Shown one piece after another: positions 8,701 to 16,781 of a stretch of DNA of 64,000 nucleotides (position 1 is its first letter; each line of letters starts with the position of its first letter). The notes beneath the pieces were generated by a model that saw nothing but the letters and a program-made list of their open reading frames with translations, searched no databases and was not told where the DNA came from. This stretch comes from Paenibacillus tyrphae (GTDB lineage Bacteria > Bacillota > Bacilli > Paenibacillales > NBRC-103111): positions 248,001 through 312,000 of the forward strand of contig NZ_BSDJ01000005.1 of assembly GCF_027925525.1 (NCBI RefSeq), in the 5' to 3' direction. Made by a program: the position numbers and the translations under genes.

Positions 8701-9093
8701 ATGAACGAATTTATCAAGATCAAGGGGCTGGAGGGAGAACTGAAAATTTCTCATAAAAAGAGGGATTTCGGACTAACGGTCTCGACCAAAGAGCTCGTTT
8801 TCCAAAAGCCGCATACCAATTATCATATCAAGCTTGAAGATATTATCAGCATCTTGCCTTACGAACCGCCGTCCGGCGCCCGTCCGATTACGTTCCGAAA
8901 AAATGGCTCCTCCGGAAGCGAGACCGTCAGCATGCAATCCGGAATGCCGCATTACCGTCTGTACGTGAAAGAAGCGACGGTGCATAACCGCAGCGGCATA
9001 TTTCGCCTTGACGGTGCGCAGTTCGTATTGCCGATATTGCGCGATTTGCTGCTCGCGATTTCTCAGTACGGCGGCCTCAAAAGCATCACTTGA
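8701..9093 (+). CDS. Conserved hypothetical protein, 130 aa
   Basis: I do not recognise a family. The protein is soluble, with no signal peptide or membrane segment. It is rich in short beta-like stretches (FGLTVSTKELVF, YHIKLEDIISILPYE, RLYVKEATVHN), which could be a small beta-sandwich or PH-like fold, but that is a guess. The ribosome binding site is GGGAGGGGGAG. It stands alone between the SDR gene and a terminator at 9110-9148. Confidence 0.7.
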   Translation: MNEFIKIKGLEGELKISHKKRDFGLTVSTKELVFQKPHTNYHIKLEDIISILPYEPPSGARPITFRKNGSSGSETVSMQSGMPHYRLYVKEATVHNRSGIFRLDGAQFVLPILRDLLLAISQYGGLKSIT

Positions 9094-9109
9094 CAGCTTT
9101 TCCATATCT

Positions 9110-9148
9110 AGCCCTGTGCAGCGCGATGCTGGCCGTAGGGCTTTTTTT
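9110..9148 (+). terminator. Rho-independent terminator after the 130-aa gene
   Basis: AGCCCT (9110-9115) pairs with AGGGCT (9137-9142), followed by a run of seven T. Confidence 0.75.
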
Positions 9149-9234
9149 GCGGCGAAAATTGCGAAACGGTTGCGGGCATGTCTTGTGAAAAGAATGTCGA
9201 ATTTCGTATGCTAGTACTGCAGTTCGGTACCTAG

Positions 9235-9240
9235 TATAAT
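9235..9240 (+). promoter_or_regulatory. -10 box of the iron alcohol dehydrogenase gene
   Basis: A perfect TATAAT lies 36 bp upstream of the start codon. No clear -35 hexamer was found 16-18 bp upstream. Confidence 0.4.
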
Positions 9241-9276
9241 ATATAGAATGCATGAATAACGAAGGAGGAAATGACG

Positions 9277-10446
9277 ATGAATTCGTTTGATTTTCATAAT
9301 CCTACCAAAATCTTGTTCGGTGAGGGCAAGCTGGAGCGGCTCGGCGAGCAAGTTGCGGCCTGCGGCAGCAAAACGGTGCTGCTCGTTTATGGCGGCGGAA
9401 GCATCAAAAAGACCGGGCTGTACGATCGCGTGCTCTCTCAGCTTACCAATGCGGGTGTTCGAACCGTCGAACTGCCCGGCGTCGAGCCGAATCCCCGGGT
9501 CACGACGGTGCGCAAGGGAATCGAGCTGTGCCGCGCGGAAGGCGTCGATTTGATTCTGGCCGTAGGCGGGGGCAGCGTGATCGATGCAGCTAAAGCCGTG
9601 GCCGTCGGCGTTCCGTATGAGGGAGACGTCTGGGATTTTCTGATGCGGAAAGCGAAAATTACGGCGGCGCTGCCGCTTGGCACGGTGTTGACCTTATCGG
9701 CAACGGGCTCCGAAATGAACGGCAACGCCGTCATCACCAACTGGGAAGAAAAGCTGAAGAAATCGTTCGCCAGCATTTACGCTTATCCCAAATTTTCCAT
9801 TCTGGACCCGACGCTGACGTACTCGGTGCCCGCGGATCAAACGGTGAACGGGATCGTGGACATGATGTCGCACGTCTTCGAGCAATATTTTAGCCTCACG
9901 CCGGATACGCCTCTGCAAGAGCGGCTTTGCGAATCGATCCTGCAAACGATCATCGAGAACGGCGAACGGGCTCTCGCGGAGCCGCAGCATTACGAGGCTC
10001 GCGCGAACCTGATGCTGTGCGGCACCTATGCGCTGAACGGCGGCATGATCAGCGTCGGCGTGCAGACCGACTGGGCGACGCATGCTATCGAGCACGAGGT
10101 GAGCGCGATCTATGATATTGCGCATGCGGCGGGACTTTCCGTTTTATTCCCGAACTGGATGAAGTATGTATACCGCAGCCGTCCGGACCGGTTCGTGCAG
10201 TTTGCCGTCAGGGTGTGGAACATCGATCCCGCAGGCAAAAGTGAAGAAGAAATCGCGTTGGCCGGCATTCAGGCCACAAGAGATTATTTTACGCGCATCG
10301 GCGCGCATGCCCGTCTGGCCGATCTCGGTATCGGGGACAGCGAAATCGGTCGAATGGCGAAGGAAGCCGTTAAGTTCGGCCCGATCGGATCGTTCAAAGT
10401 GCTGCATGAGGACGATGTGAAGGCCATTCTGCAGCTAAGCTTATAA
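9277..10446 (+). CDS. Iron-containing alcohol dehydrogenase (YugJ/BDH type)
   Basis: 389 aa, the usual size of group III iron alcohol dehydrogenases. AVGGGSVIDAAKA (about 95-107) is the dinucleotide and catalytic region. The metal ligands are in the expected segments GIVDMMSHVFEQYF (about 190-203), DWATHAIEHEVSA and YDIAHAAGLSVLFPNWM. Closest in feel to the NADPH-dependent butanol dehydrogenases YugJ/YugK. The start is ATG 9277, 8 bases after GGAGG; an ATG 6 bases earlier is too close to it. It likely reduces aldehydes to alcohols. An MFS transporter gene follows by 18 bases, probably in the same transcript. Confidence 0.92.
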   Translation: MNSFDFHNPTKILFGEGKLERLGEQVAACGSKTVLLVYGGGSIKKTGLYDRVLSQLTNAGVRTVELPGVEPNPRVTTVRKGIELCRAEGVDLILAVGGGSVIDAAKAVAVGVPYEGDVWDFLMRKAKITAALPLGTVLTLSATGSEMNGNAVITNWEEKLKKSFASIYAYPKFSILDPTLTYSVPADQTVNGIVDMMSHVFEQYFSLTPDTPLQERLCESILQTIIENGERALAEPQHYEARANLMLCGTYALNGGMISVGVQTDWATHAIEHEVSAIYDIAHAAGLSVLFPNWMKYVYRSRPDRFVQFAVRVWNIDPAGKSEEEIALAGIQATRDYFTRIGAHARLADLGIGDSEIGRMAKEAVKFGPIGSFKVLHEDDVKAILQLSL

Positions 10447-10464
10447 GAGGGAAGAAAACTCATC

Positions 10465-11667
10465 ATGAATTCGACAACCGCAGAGCGAATGAACCATACT
10501 ATCTTTGTGCTGGTCACTTTGCTATATTGGTGCTCGCTCTATGTTTACGTGCCGATTCTGTCGCCATACCTCGATCATCTGGGCGCCTCCTACACGATGG
10601 CCGGGATCGTGCTCGGCAGCTACGGTTTGACGCAGATCGTGCTGCGTCTGCCGCTCGGGATCACGTCCGACCGTTTCAAGAGCCGGAAGCCGTTCATCTT
10701 GCTCGGCATGCTGTGCACCGCGGCCAGTTGCCTATGCTTCGCCTTGGGCGAGCAGCTTGGCTGGGCGTTCGCTGGCCGTGTGCTGTCGGGAGTAGGTGCC
10801 TCGACCTGGGTTGCTTTTACCGTCATGTATGCCGGATTATACCGCGGCGAACAAGCGACCCGGGCGATGGGCACGATCAGCCTGCTCACCGTCGCCGGGC
10901 AGCTTTTCGGCATGAGCATGAGCGGCTACTTGGTCAAATTCGGCGGGTGGAACGCCGCATTCTGGACCGGGGCGGTCATCGGACTGGCCGGACTGGCGCT
11001 GGCCTTTCTGCTGAAGGAACCGAAGGAAAGCGGCGATCGTTCGTCCATGCGTTTCGCCGACCTCGCGCCGGTCATGAAGGATAGACTGCTGCTCAAGGTT
11101 TCTTCGTTGTCCATTTTGGCGCACAGCGTCTTGTTTATTACGATGTTCGGTTTTACGCCTTCGTACGCCTTATCGCTGGGGGCGGACGAGGCCGGGCTGA
11201 CGCTGCTTGTATTTGCATTCATGATTCCGCACGCGGTTAGCTCGTTTATGACCGGCAAAGTATTTGCACCTCGCTTCGGAGCGTGGAACGTCGTGCTGCT
11301 CGGCTTTGCGGTCAGTGCCGTGTGCTCAGCGGCAACGTCGCTGGTGCCCGGCTTCGGGCTGCTGCTGCTGACGCAGGCGATAAACGGATTTTTCCAAGGG
11401 CTGCATTTCCCGCTGCTCCTGGGGCTCTCGATACAGCACATTCCGGAACAAAAGCGGGCTACGGCGATGGGACTGTACCAAGCGGTGTACGCAATCGGCA
11501 TGTTTGCGGGGCCGTTTTTGGCCGGCGGCTTAAACGAGTGGGCGGGACTCAAGAGCGGCTTTTATTTGGCCGGGGTGCTCGGGATGAGCGCCGTGGGCTT
11601 GACCTTGTTCTGGTTCAGGCCCCGCCGTCAGCGTTCGGACGCCTCGCAGCCGTCGCTTAGCAGATAG
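10465..11667 (+). CDS. MFS transporter
   Basis: 400 aa with about 12 membrane segments. The motif-A region after segment 2 reads RLPLGITSDRFKSRKPFILL. The C-terminal half repeats the pattern less strongly. A basic tail (RPRRQRSD) follows the last segment. GAGGGA lies before the ATG. It follows the alcohol dehydrogenase gene and ends at a clear terminator, so the two form a short operon. The substrate cannot be assigned. Confidence 0.9.
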   Translation: MNSTTAERMNHTIFVLVTLLYWCSLYVYVPILSPYLDHLGASYTMAGIVLGSYGLTQIVLRLPLGITSDRFKSRKPFILLGMLCTAASCLCFALGEQLGWAFAGRVLSGVGASTWVAFTVMYAGLYRGEQATRAMGTISLLTVAGQLFGMSMSGYLVKFGGWNAAFWTGAVIGLAGLALAFLLKEPKESGDRSSMRFADLAPVMKDRLLLKVSSLSILAHSVLFITMFGFTPSYALSLGADEAGLTLLVFAFMIPHAVSSFMTGKVFAPRFGAWNVVLLGFAVSAVCSAATSLVPGFGLLLLTQAINGFFQGLHFPLLLGLSIQHIPEQKRATAMGLYQAVYAIGMFAGPFLAGGLNEWAGLKSGFYLAGVLGMSAVGLTLFWFRPRRQRSDASQPSLSR

Positions 11668-11682
11668 CGCGTATACAAACCA

Positions 11683-11716
11683 GACTGTCGAGAAATTTTC
11701 GACAGTCATTTTTTTA
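11683..11716 (+). terminator. Rho-independent terminator after the MFS gene
   Basis: GACTGTCGA (11683-11691) pairs with TCGACAGTC (11699-11707), followed by seven T interrupted by one A. Confidence 0.85.
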
Positions 11717-11835
11717 ATGAAAAAGAGTTCCAAGCGTCTTTTATAAATATGCTATCGCATCTGGACGAGTAACCACACTTCTTATGCAAGCTGCGCATCT
11801 ACTAATAATGCGAAACTTCCAGAAGAGGTGATTCT

Positions 11836-12270
11836 ATGGCTTGTGCTTGTACTCGTTCAGTACGAAAAGGGAAAGCGAAGGCGGCGAAGCGGGCAACCAC
11901 TCAATCGAGTTCTTGTCCTTGTAAAGTCCATAATGCGGGGCTCAGATTCCGGAGCAAAAAAGGAAATCTGCTTACGTTTGAAGTCATCTTCAACTCCAAA
12001 TGCACTCCATGTACGAGCAGCCCCCTTATTACGTTCTCGATTCCCAAGGTGTTCCGCGGCAAAGCGCGTATCGTTAAGGTTATTCAAGAGTTGGTTACCG
12101 TAGATGCAACCTCTCTGGCCGACTTCGTGCTGGCGGCCAAAGTTCAGAACCGCTGCATCAAACCGTTGTCCGAACGGAAATGCGTGTTCAAAGTCGTGTC
12201 ATCTTGCTCGCAAACCAGAAAGCTCCGGGTCATTAACGGACAACGGGTCGACGGTTTTTGCCTGACTTAG
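11836..12270 (+). CDS. Cys-rich basic protein of unknown function, 144 aa
   Basis: The protein begins MACACTRSVRKGKAKAAKRA and has repeated short Cys motifs: CAC, SCPC, KCTPC, then single Cys in NRC, KC, SC and GFC near the end. It is strongly basic with beta-rich stretches between (LLTFEVIFNSK, KARIVKVIQELVTV). No signal peptide. AGAGGTG precedes the ATG and a terminator follows. The clustered Cys pairs suggest metal binding or disulphide cross-linking, as in some spore-coat proteins. I do not recognise the family. Confidence 0.7.
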   Translation: MACACTRSVRKGKAKAAKRATTQSSSCPCKVHNAGLRFRSKKGNLLTFEVIFNSKCTPCTSSPLITFSIPKVFRGKARIVKVIQELVTVDATSLADFVLAAKVQNRCIKPLSERKCVFKVVSSCSQTRKLRVINGQRVDGFCLT

Positions 12271-12291
12271 AACGAGCTTGAGAATACAACG

Positions 12292-12319
12292 AAACGGGCA
12301 GGGGAGACCCTGCCCGTTT
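12292..12319. terminator. Bidirectional terminator between the Cys-rich gene and alr
   Basis: A perfect 12-bp stem, AAACGGGCAGGG (12292-12303) with CCCTGCCCGTTT (12308-12319), has a 4-base loop. It lies 3' of both convergent genes. T-tracts are short on both sides. Confidence 0.8.
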
Positions 12320-12333
12320 GTCGTGCCGTCTTG

Positions 12334-13578
12334 TCATATAAAACGCGTGGATATTGTCCGGCCTTCCTTCACATAAACCCGGGGAACCCGGGCGCCAATG
12401 CCGCATACGATCTCATAATGGATCGTATGCGCATGGCTTGCGACATCGGCGGCGGTCACTTTGTCTTCCGGCGCGCCGAAAAGCAAAACTTCGTCGCCGG
12501 GCTTCGCGTCCGGAATCGCGGTAACGTCAAGCATCAACTGATCCATGCAGATCGTTCCAGCGATCGGCGCAGACTGCCCGCGTACCGTCGCGGTTCCCTT
12601 GTTGGAGAGCGCCCGCGGCATACCGTCCGCGTATCCGATGGGCACCGTGGCGATTCTGGTATCTTGATCGGAGGCAAACGTGCACCCGTAGCTGACCGGC
12701 TCCAACGCCGGAACGTCCTTGAGCGATACGATTCGCGATAGGAGCCGCATGGCCGGTTTGAGTGGAGCGCCTGCGATAACGCCTCTTACCGACGGCTTCA
12801 AGCCGTATAAGCCGATTCCGACACGCACCATGTCCAAGTGCATATGCAGATAAGCAATGGTTGCGGCGGTGTTGCAGCAGTGCCAGAGAGGAACGGAGAT
12901 ACCGGCTTCCTCAAAAGCGCCGCGAAATTCGCGAAACCTCGCAAATTGCAGCTCCGTGTATGCCGGACTCGGATGGTCCGCATTGGCAAAATGCGTAAAT
13001 ATACCCTCCAGCGTCACATAAGGGCTCTCGTTCACACGCCGGGCGAGCTGCAGTGCAGCATCTGGTGCCGTAATCCCGAGCCGGTTCATCCCGGTCTCGA
13101 TCTTGAGGTGAATCCGGGCTGCCCGGCTCAAGCTTTCCGCTTCGCGCATCACCGTTTCGAGCGCCTCGCCGCTAAACACCGTCAGCGTCACATCGGCCGC
13201 CACGGCCTCCCGGATCGCTTCCGGAGGCGTGTGACCGAGCACAAGGATCGGGGCGGCAATGCCGGCCGACCGCAGGCGGAGCGCCTCATCCAGAAAAGCG
13301 ACTCCGAGGCGGTCCGCACCTGCGCTCAGTGCCGTCCTGGCGGTTTCCACCGCGCCGTGGCCGTACCCGTTCGCCTTGACCACCGCCATCCACTGGCAGC
13401 CGGGCTGGAGAAGCGACTTGAAGTACGCCGCGTTCGTGGCGATGGCATCAAGCGAGATTTCCGCCAGCGTCGGACGGTGGCTAAAACTGCCGTCCCAATC
13501 GGCGTAGTCCGGCTCGGGCATAATCGAACGGGGGAGCTCTTCGTGCGGTTTCACAATCCTATCGTTCCTTGTGTGCAT
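12334..13578 (-). CDS. alr: Alanine racemase
   Basis: 414 aa. It interconverts L- and D-alanine for peptidoglycan. The PLP-binding lysine is Lys68 in VVKANGYGHG. The second catalytic residue, a Tyr, lies in VSYGCTFAS near 300, and the C-terminal beta domain includes GTICMDQLMLD. The N-terminus carries about 30 residues more than most Alr proteins; Met20 is an alternative start, but AAGGAG 9 bases before the first ATG favours the long form. ald lies upstream on the same strand, separated by a terminator. An 11-bp inverted repeat sits in its leader (13601-13646). Confidence 0.95.
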   Translation of the reverse strand: MHTRNDRIVKPHEELPRSIMPEPDYADWDGSFSHRPTLAEISLDAIATNAAYFKSLLQPGCQWMAVVKANGYGHGAVETARTALSAGADRLGVAFLDEALRLRSAGIAAPILVLGHTPPEAIREAVAADVTLTVFSGEALETVMREAESLSRAARIHLKIETGMNRLGITAPDAALQLARRVNESPYVTLEGIFTHFANADHPSPAYTELQFARFREFRGAFEEAGISVPLWHCCNTAATIAYLHMHLDMVRVGIGLYGLKPSVRGVIAGAPLKPAMRLLSRIVSLKDVPALEPVSYGCTFASDQDTRIATVPIGYADGMPRALSNKGTATVRGQSAPIAGTICMDQLMLDVTAIPDAKPGDEVLLFGAPEDKVTAADVASHAHTIHYEIVCGIGARVPRVYVKEGRTISTRFI

Positions 13579-13600
13579 GGTGTGCTGCTCCTTCGTGGTA

Positions 13601-13646
13601 GATATAGAATTTATAAGTTATCAGCGGAGTTGATGAATTCTATATC
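13601..13646 (-). promoter_or_regulatory. Inverted repeat in the alr leader
   Basis: GATATAGAATT (13601-13611) and AATTCTATATC (13636-13646) are perfect inverted repeats of 11 bp separated by 24 bp, 22 bp upstream of the alr start. They could be an operator pair or a leader hairpin. Confidence 0.45.
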
Positions 13647-13738
13647 GCAAGTAAAGTTTCCACTAAAACACGAATGTTTCTTCCTCGAAAAGGCTTCGAT
13701 AAGAAGCTTTTCTTATGATTTACTGAATAAATAATAAT

Positions 13739-13758
13739 CTCCCCCGAGGGCGGGGGAG
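13739..13758 (-). terminator. Terminator after ald
   Basis: CTCCCCC (13739-13745) pairs with GGGGGAG (13752-13758), 11 bp beyond the ald stop. Read on the minus strand it is followed by an AT-rich tract; on the plus strand it is followed by TTTTGCTTTTTT, but no plus-strand gene precedes it. Confidence 0.65.
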
Positions 13759-13768
13759 TTTTGCTTTT

Positions 13769-14899
13769 TTATCGGCTGGATACGGTTTCCAGCGCCTTCT
13801 GTGCAGGCACATAGTCGTAATTCAGATCTTTTGCTACCGCTTCGTACGTGATGGCGCCGCCTGCCGTTGTAAGACCTTTGGCCAAAGCCGGGCTGTCGGC
13901 GATCGCTTGCTTCACGCCTTTGTTCGCGATTTGCAGCGCGTATGGAATCGTCACGTTCGTCAGGGCGATGGTGGAGGTATTCGGAACCGCACCCGGCATA
14001 TTGGCTACCGCATAGTGGACTACGCCGTGCTTGACATACGTAGGCGCATCGTGGGTCGTGATCCGGTCAACTGTAGCGAAAATTCCGCCCTGATCGATGG
14101 CAACGTCGACAACAACGGAGCCTGGCGACATGCTACTCACCATATCTTCGCTAACCAGCTTAGGCGCTTTGGCTCCCGGAATGAGCACCGCTCCGATGAC
14201 GAGATCGGATTGACGGACCGCTTGGGCGATGTTATAAGGATTGGACATGAGCGTCTGAATTTGCGGACCGAACTGATCGTCAAGCTGACGAAGGCGGTCT
14301 GCGCTCAAATCGATGACCGTTACATCCGCGCCTAAGCCGACTGCGATTTTCGCCGCATTCGTGCCGACTACGCCGCCGCCGATGACCGTGACTTTCGCCC
14401 GCTGTACTCCGGGCACGCCAGCGAGCAGCACGCCTTTGCCGCCATACGGCTTCTCCAGAAACTGCGCTCCGATTTGCGTCGCCATCCGTCCGGCAACCTC
14501 GCTCATCGGGGTCAAAAGCGGGAGCGTACGGTTGACTTCAACCGTTTCGTATGCAATGGAAACGACACCCGATTTCGTCAAGGCCGCGGCCAATTCCGCA
14601 TCGGCTGCCAAGTGCAGATAGGTGAACAAGATCAAGCCTTCCCGGAAATATCCGTATTCGGAAGGAAGCGGTTCTTTGACCTTCATAATCATTTGGGATT
14701 TTTCCCAAACCTCTTGCGCGGCATCGGCCATCAAGGCTCCGGCCGCCGCATATTGCTCGTCCGTAAATCCGCTGCCGAGACCTGCTCCTTTTTCAATATA
14801 CACGCTATGTCCCGACTGTACAACCGTGGATACGCCGGCAGGCGTAATGGCCACGCGGTTTTCATTGTTTTTAATTTCTTTCGGCACGCCGATAATCAT
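13769..14899 (-). CDS. ald: Alanine dehydrogenase
   Basis: 376 aa (B. subtilis Ald is 378). NAD-dependent oxidative deamination of L-alanine to pyruvate and ammonium. It begins [20 protein letters not shown], nearly identical to Bacillus Ald. The substrate-binding Lys and His lie in MIMKVKEPL and YLHLA. The nucleotide fold is [20 protein letters not shown]. The start is ATG 14899, 9 bases after GAGGGAG; the frame continues upstream to 14959, but the ATG at 14908 touches that site. It is divergent from an amino-acid permease, with adeR beyond. Twin TTTGTG-N6-CACAAA palindromes lie upstream. Confidence 0.95.
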   Translation of the reverse strand: MIIGVPKEIKNNENRVAITPAGVSTVVQSGHSVYIEKGAGLGSGFTDEQYAAAGALMADAAQEVWEKSQMIMKVKEPLPSEYGYFREGLILFTYLHLAADAELAAALTKSGVVSIAYETVEVNRTLPLLTPMSEVAGRMATQIGAQFLEKPYGGKGVLLAGVPGVQRAKVTVIGGGVVGTNAAKIAVGLGADVTVIDLSADRLRQLDDQFGPQIQTLMSNPYNIAQAVRQSDLVIGAVLIPGAKAPKLVSEDMVSSMSPGSVVVDVAIDQGGIFATVDRITTHDAPTYVKHGVVHYAVANMPGAVPNTSTIALTNVTIPYALQIANKGVKQAIADSPALAKGLTTAGGAITYEAVAKDLNYDYVPAQKALETVSSR

Positions 14900-15004
14900 T
14901 ATTGCCATCTCCCTCGATAATGTGGTTGGATCGTTTGGTAAGCTGAGTATATCGAACAAATCCGGCGGTTTTCTTCGTGAAACGAGCTGAAAAGAATTGG
15001 ATGC

Positions 15005-15074
15005 TTTTGTGTTTTTTCACAAAACGAAAGCGTTTTCGCAGATGGGACGGGCCATTTTGTGTAATATCACAAAT
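15005..15074. promoter_or_regulatory. Twin palindromes and a cre-like site upstream of ald
   Basis: TTTTGTG-N6-CACAAAA occurs at 15005-15024, and TTTTGTG-N6-CACAAAT at 15055-15074, exactly 50 bp apart, 106 and 156 bp upstream of ald. Between them CGAAAGCGTTTTCG (15025-15038) matches 12 of 14 cre positions. The palindromes are good candidates for AdeR binding sites, because adeR is the local regulator. The spacing, about five helical turns, would allow binding on one DNA face. Confidence 0.5.
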
Positions 15075-15175
15075 TGGTCCGATTATTTTTGAGTAACAAG
15101 ACAAATGCAGACGGGAACGAGTGTGCTACGATTTAGACATCAATTCGTCACAAAAACGAATGTAAGCGCATACTG

Positions 15176-15203
15176 TTGTTCCAGCGTAAGTTTTTGGTAA
15201 AAT
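15176..15203 (+). promoter_or_regulatory. Possible promoter of the amino-acid permease
   Basis: TTGTTC (15176-15181), a 16-bp spacer and TAAAAT (15198-15203). It would give a leader of about 140 nt before the GTG start. Only a moderate match to sigma-A. Confidence 0.35.
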
Positions 15204-15349
15204 AATAAGCATAGTCTTTTCCCCGGGCGTATAGGCTCGCGGCAGATTCATAAGGAGGGAACCAACCAGAACAGAAGCAAGTCTCTATCCTTTGAGGCAC
15301 GAATAATGCAAGTACAAGCCTGGAAATTAACTATTGGAGGAGATTTTTT

Positions 15350-16762
15350 GTGAAAAACAACAATGAATTGAAAAGGGGACTGGAGCAAAAGCACATTACT
15401 CTAATGTCGCTTGGCGCGGCAATCGGCGTCGGCTTGTTTCTGGGGTCCGCATCGGCAATCAAGGTAGCCGGGCCTGCGATACTGATCGGCTACATGATCG
15501 GCGGACTGGCGATGTTCTTCATTATGCGGGCGCTGGGGGAGATGGCCGTTCAGAAGCCGGTGGCCGGTTCGTTCAGCCGTTATGCCCGGGAATATATGAG
15601 TCCTGTATTTGGCTTTTTGACGGGATGGAACTATTGGTTTATTTGGGTCGTGACGTGTATGGCCGAAATTACCGCCGTCGGGATCTATATGGAGTATTGG
15701 TTCCCGGGAGTGCCCAGATGGATTTGGGCGCTGGCGGCGCTGATCATCATGAGCCTGGTCAACCTGATTGCCGTTAAAGTCTACGGCGAGCTGGAGTTTT
15801 GGTTCGCTTTGATCAAAATCATCACCATTATCTTCATGATCGTCGTCGGCGTGGGCATGATCGTATTCGGCCTGGGGAATGGCGGCAACGCTGTCGGAAT
15901 CAGCAACTTGTGGAGTCACGGAGGCTTTTTTGCGAATGGCTGGTCGGGTGTACTGCTGGCTATGCAGATGATCATGTTCGCTTATCTGGGAATCGAAATG
16001 ATCGGGGTGACGGCCGGTGAAGTCAAGGACCCTGCGAAAGCGCTCACAAGAGCGATTGATAACGTGTTCTGGCGCATTCTCATCTTCTACGTCGGCGCGC
16101 TGTTCGTCATCATGTCGATTTATCCGTGGACGGAAATCGGTCTCAAGGGCAGCCCGTTCGTCATGACCTTCGAGAAGCTGGGCATTCCATACGCCGCAGG
16201 CATCATCAACTTCGTCGTGCTGACTGCCGCGCTTTCGTCCTGCAACAGCGGCATTTTCAGCAACGGCCGCATGCTGTACAATTTGGCGCAGCAGGGAGAG
16301 GCGCCTGCAAGCTTTGAGAAGGTATCCCGTTCCGGCGTTCCGGCTCGTGCGATTGTTGTATCCGCATTCTTCCTGTTGATCGGCGTCGTGCTCAATTACA
16401 TCGTTCCGGAAAAAGCGTTTACCATGGTTACCAGTATCGCTACATTTGCGGTCATTTGGGTATGGGGGGTCATTCTGATTTCGCAAATCCGCTTCCGCAA
16501 GAAGCTTTCGGCCGATCAAGCCGCCAAGCTGATTTACAAAATGCCGTTTGCGCCGTACAGCTCTTACCTCGTGCTTGCATTCCTTGTATTCGTGGTCGGG
16601 ATTATGGCTTACTCCCCGGATACCCGGATTGCACTGGTAGTCGGTCCGATATGGTATGCGATTCTGCTCGTGGTTTATTACGTGAAAAAGAAAAAAAGCG
16701 CCTCCCCGGCCGGAACGAACGGCATGGAAGGACGCGTAGATGACGGCGCGACGCAGGTATAG
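15350..16762 (+). CDS. APC-family amino-acid permease (AlaP/AapA-like)
   Basis: 470 aa with 12 membrane segments. The start region has the APC signature HITLMSLGAAIGVGLFLGSA, and ALGEMAVQKPVAGSFSRYAR follows segment 2. It reads like the proton-driven amino-acid permeases of Bacillus (AapA, AlaP/YtnA). The start is GTG 15350 behind GGAGGAG. It is divergent from ald and convergent with adeR, so L- or D-alanine uptake is the best guess. The leader is long (about 140 nt) and may be structured. Confidence 0.9.
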   Translation: MKNNNELKRGLEQKHITLMSLGAAIGVGLFLGSASAIKVAGPAILIGYMIGGLAMFFIMRALGEMAVQKPVAGSFSRYAREYMSPVFGFLTGWNYWFIWVVTCMAEITAVGIYMEYWFPGVPRWIWALAALIIMSLVNLIAVKVYGELEFWFALIKIITIIFMIVVGVGMIVFGLGNGGNAVGISNLWSHGGFFANGWSGVLLAMQMIMFAYLGIEMIGVTAGEVKDPAKALTRAIDNVFWRILIFYVGALFVIMSIYPWTEIGLKGSPFVMTFEKLGIPYAAGIINFVVLTAALSSCNSGIFSNGRMLYNLAQQGEAPASFEKVSRSGVPARAIVVSAFFLLIGVVLNYIVPEKAFTMVTSIATFAVIWVWGVILISQIRFRKKLSADQAAKLIYKMPFAPYSSYLVLAFLVFVVGIMAYSPDTRIALVVGPIWYAILLVVYYVKKKKSASPAGTNGMEGRVDDGATQV

Positions 16763-16781
16763 TCTAATCGAACGGAATGGA

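Noticed and set aside
15215-15349. c-di-AMP (ydaO) riboswitch ahead of the permease
   Set aside because: GGAGGGAACC is reminiscent, but the conserved partner segment and the 3' core could not be found; kept only as an open question.
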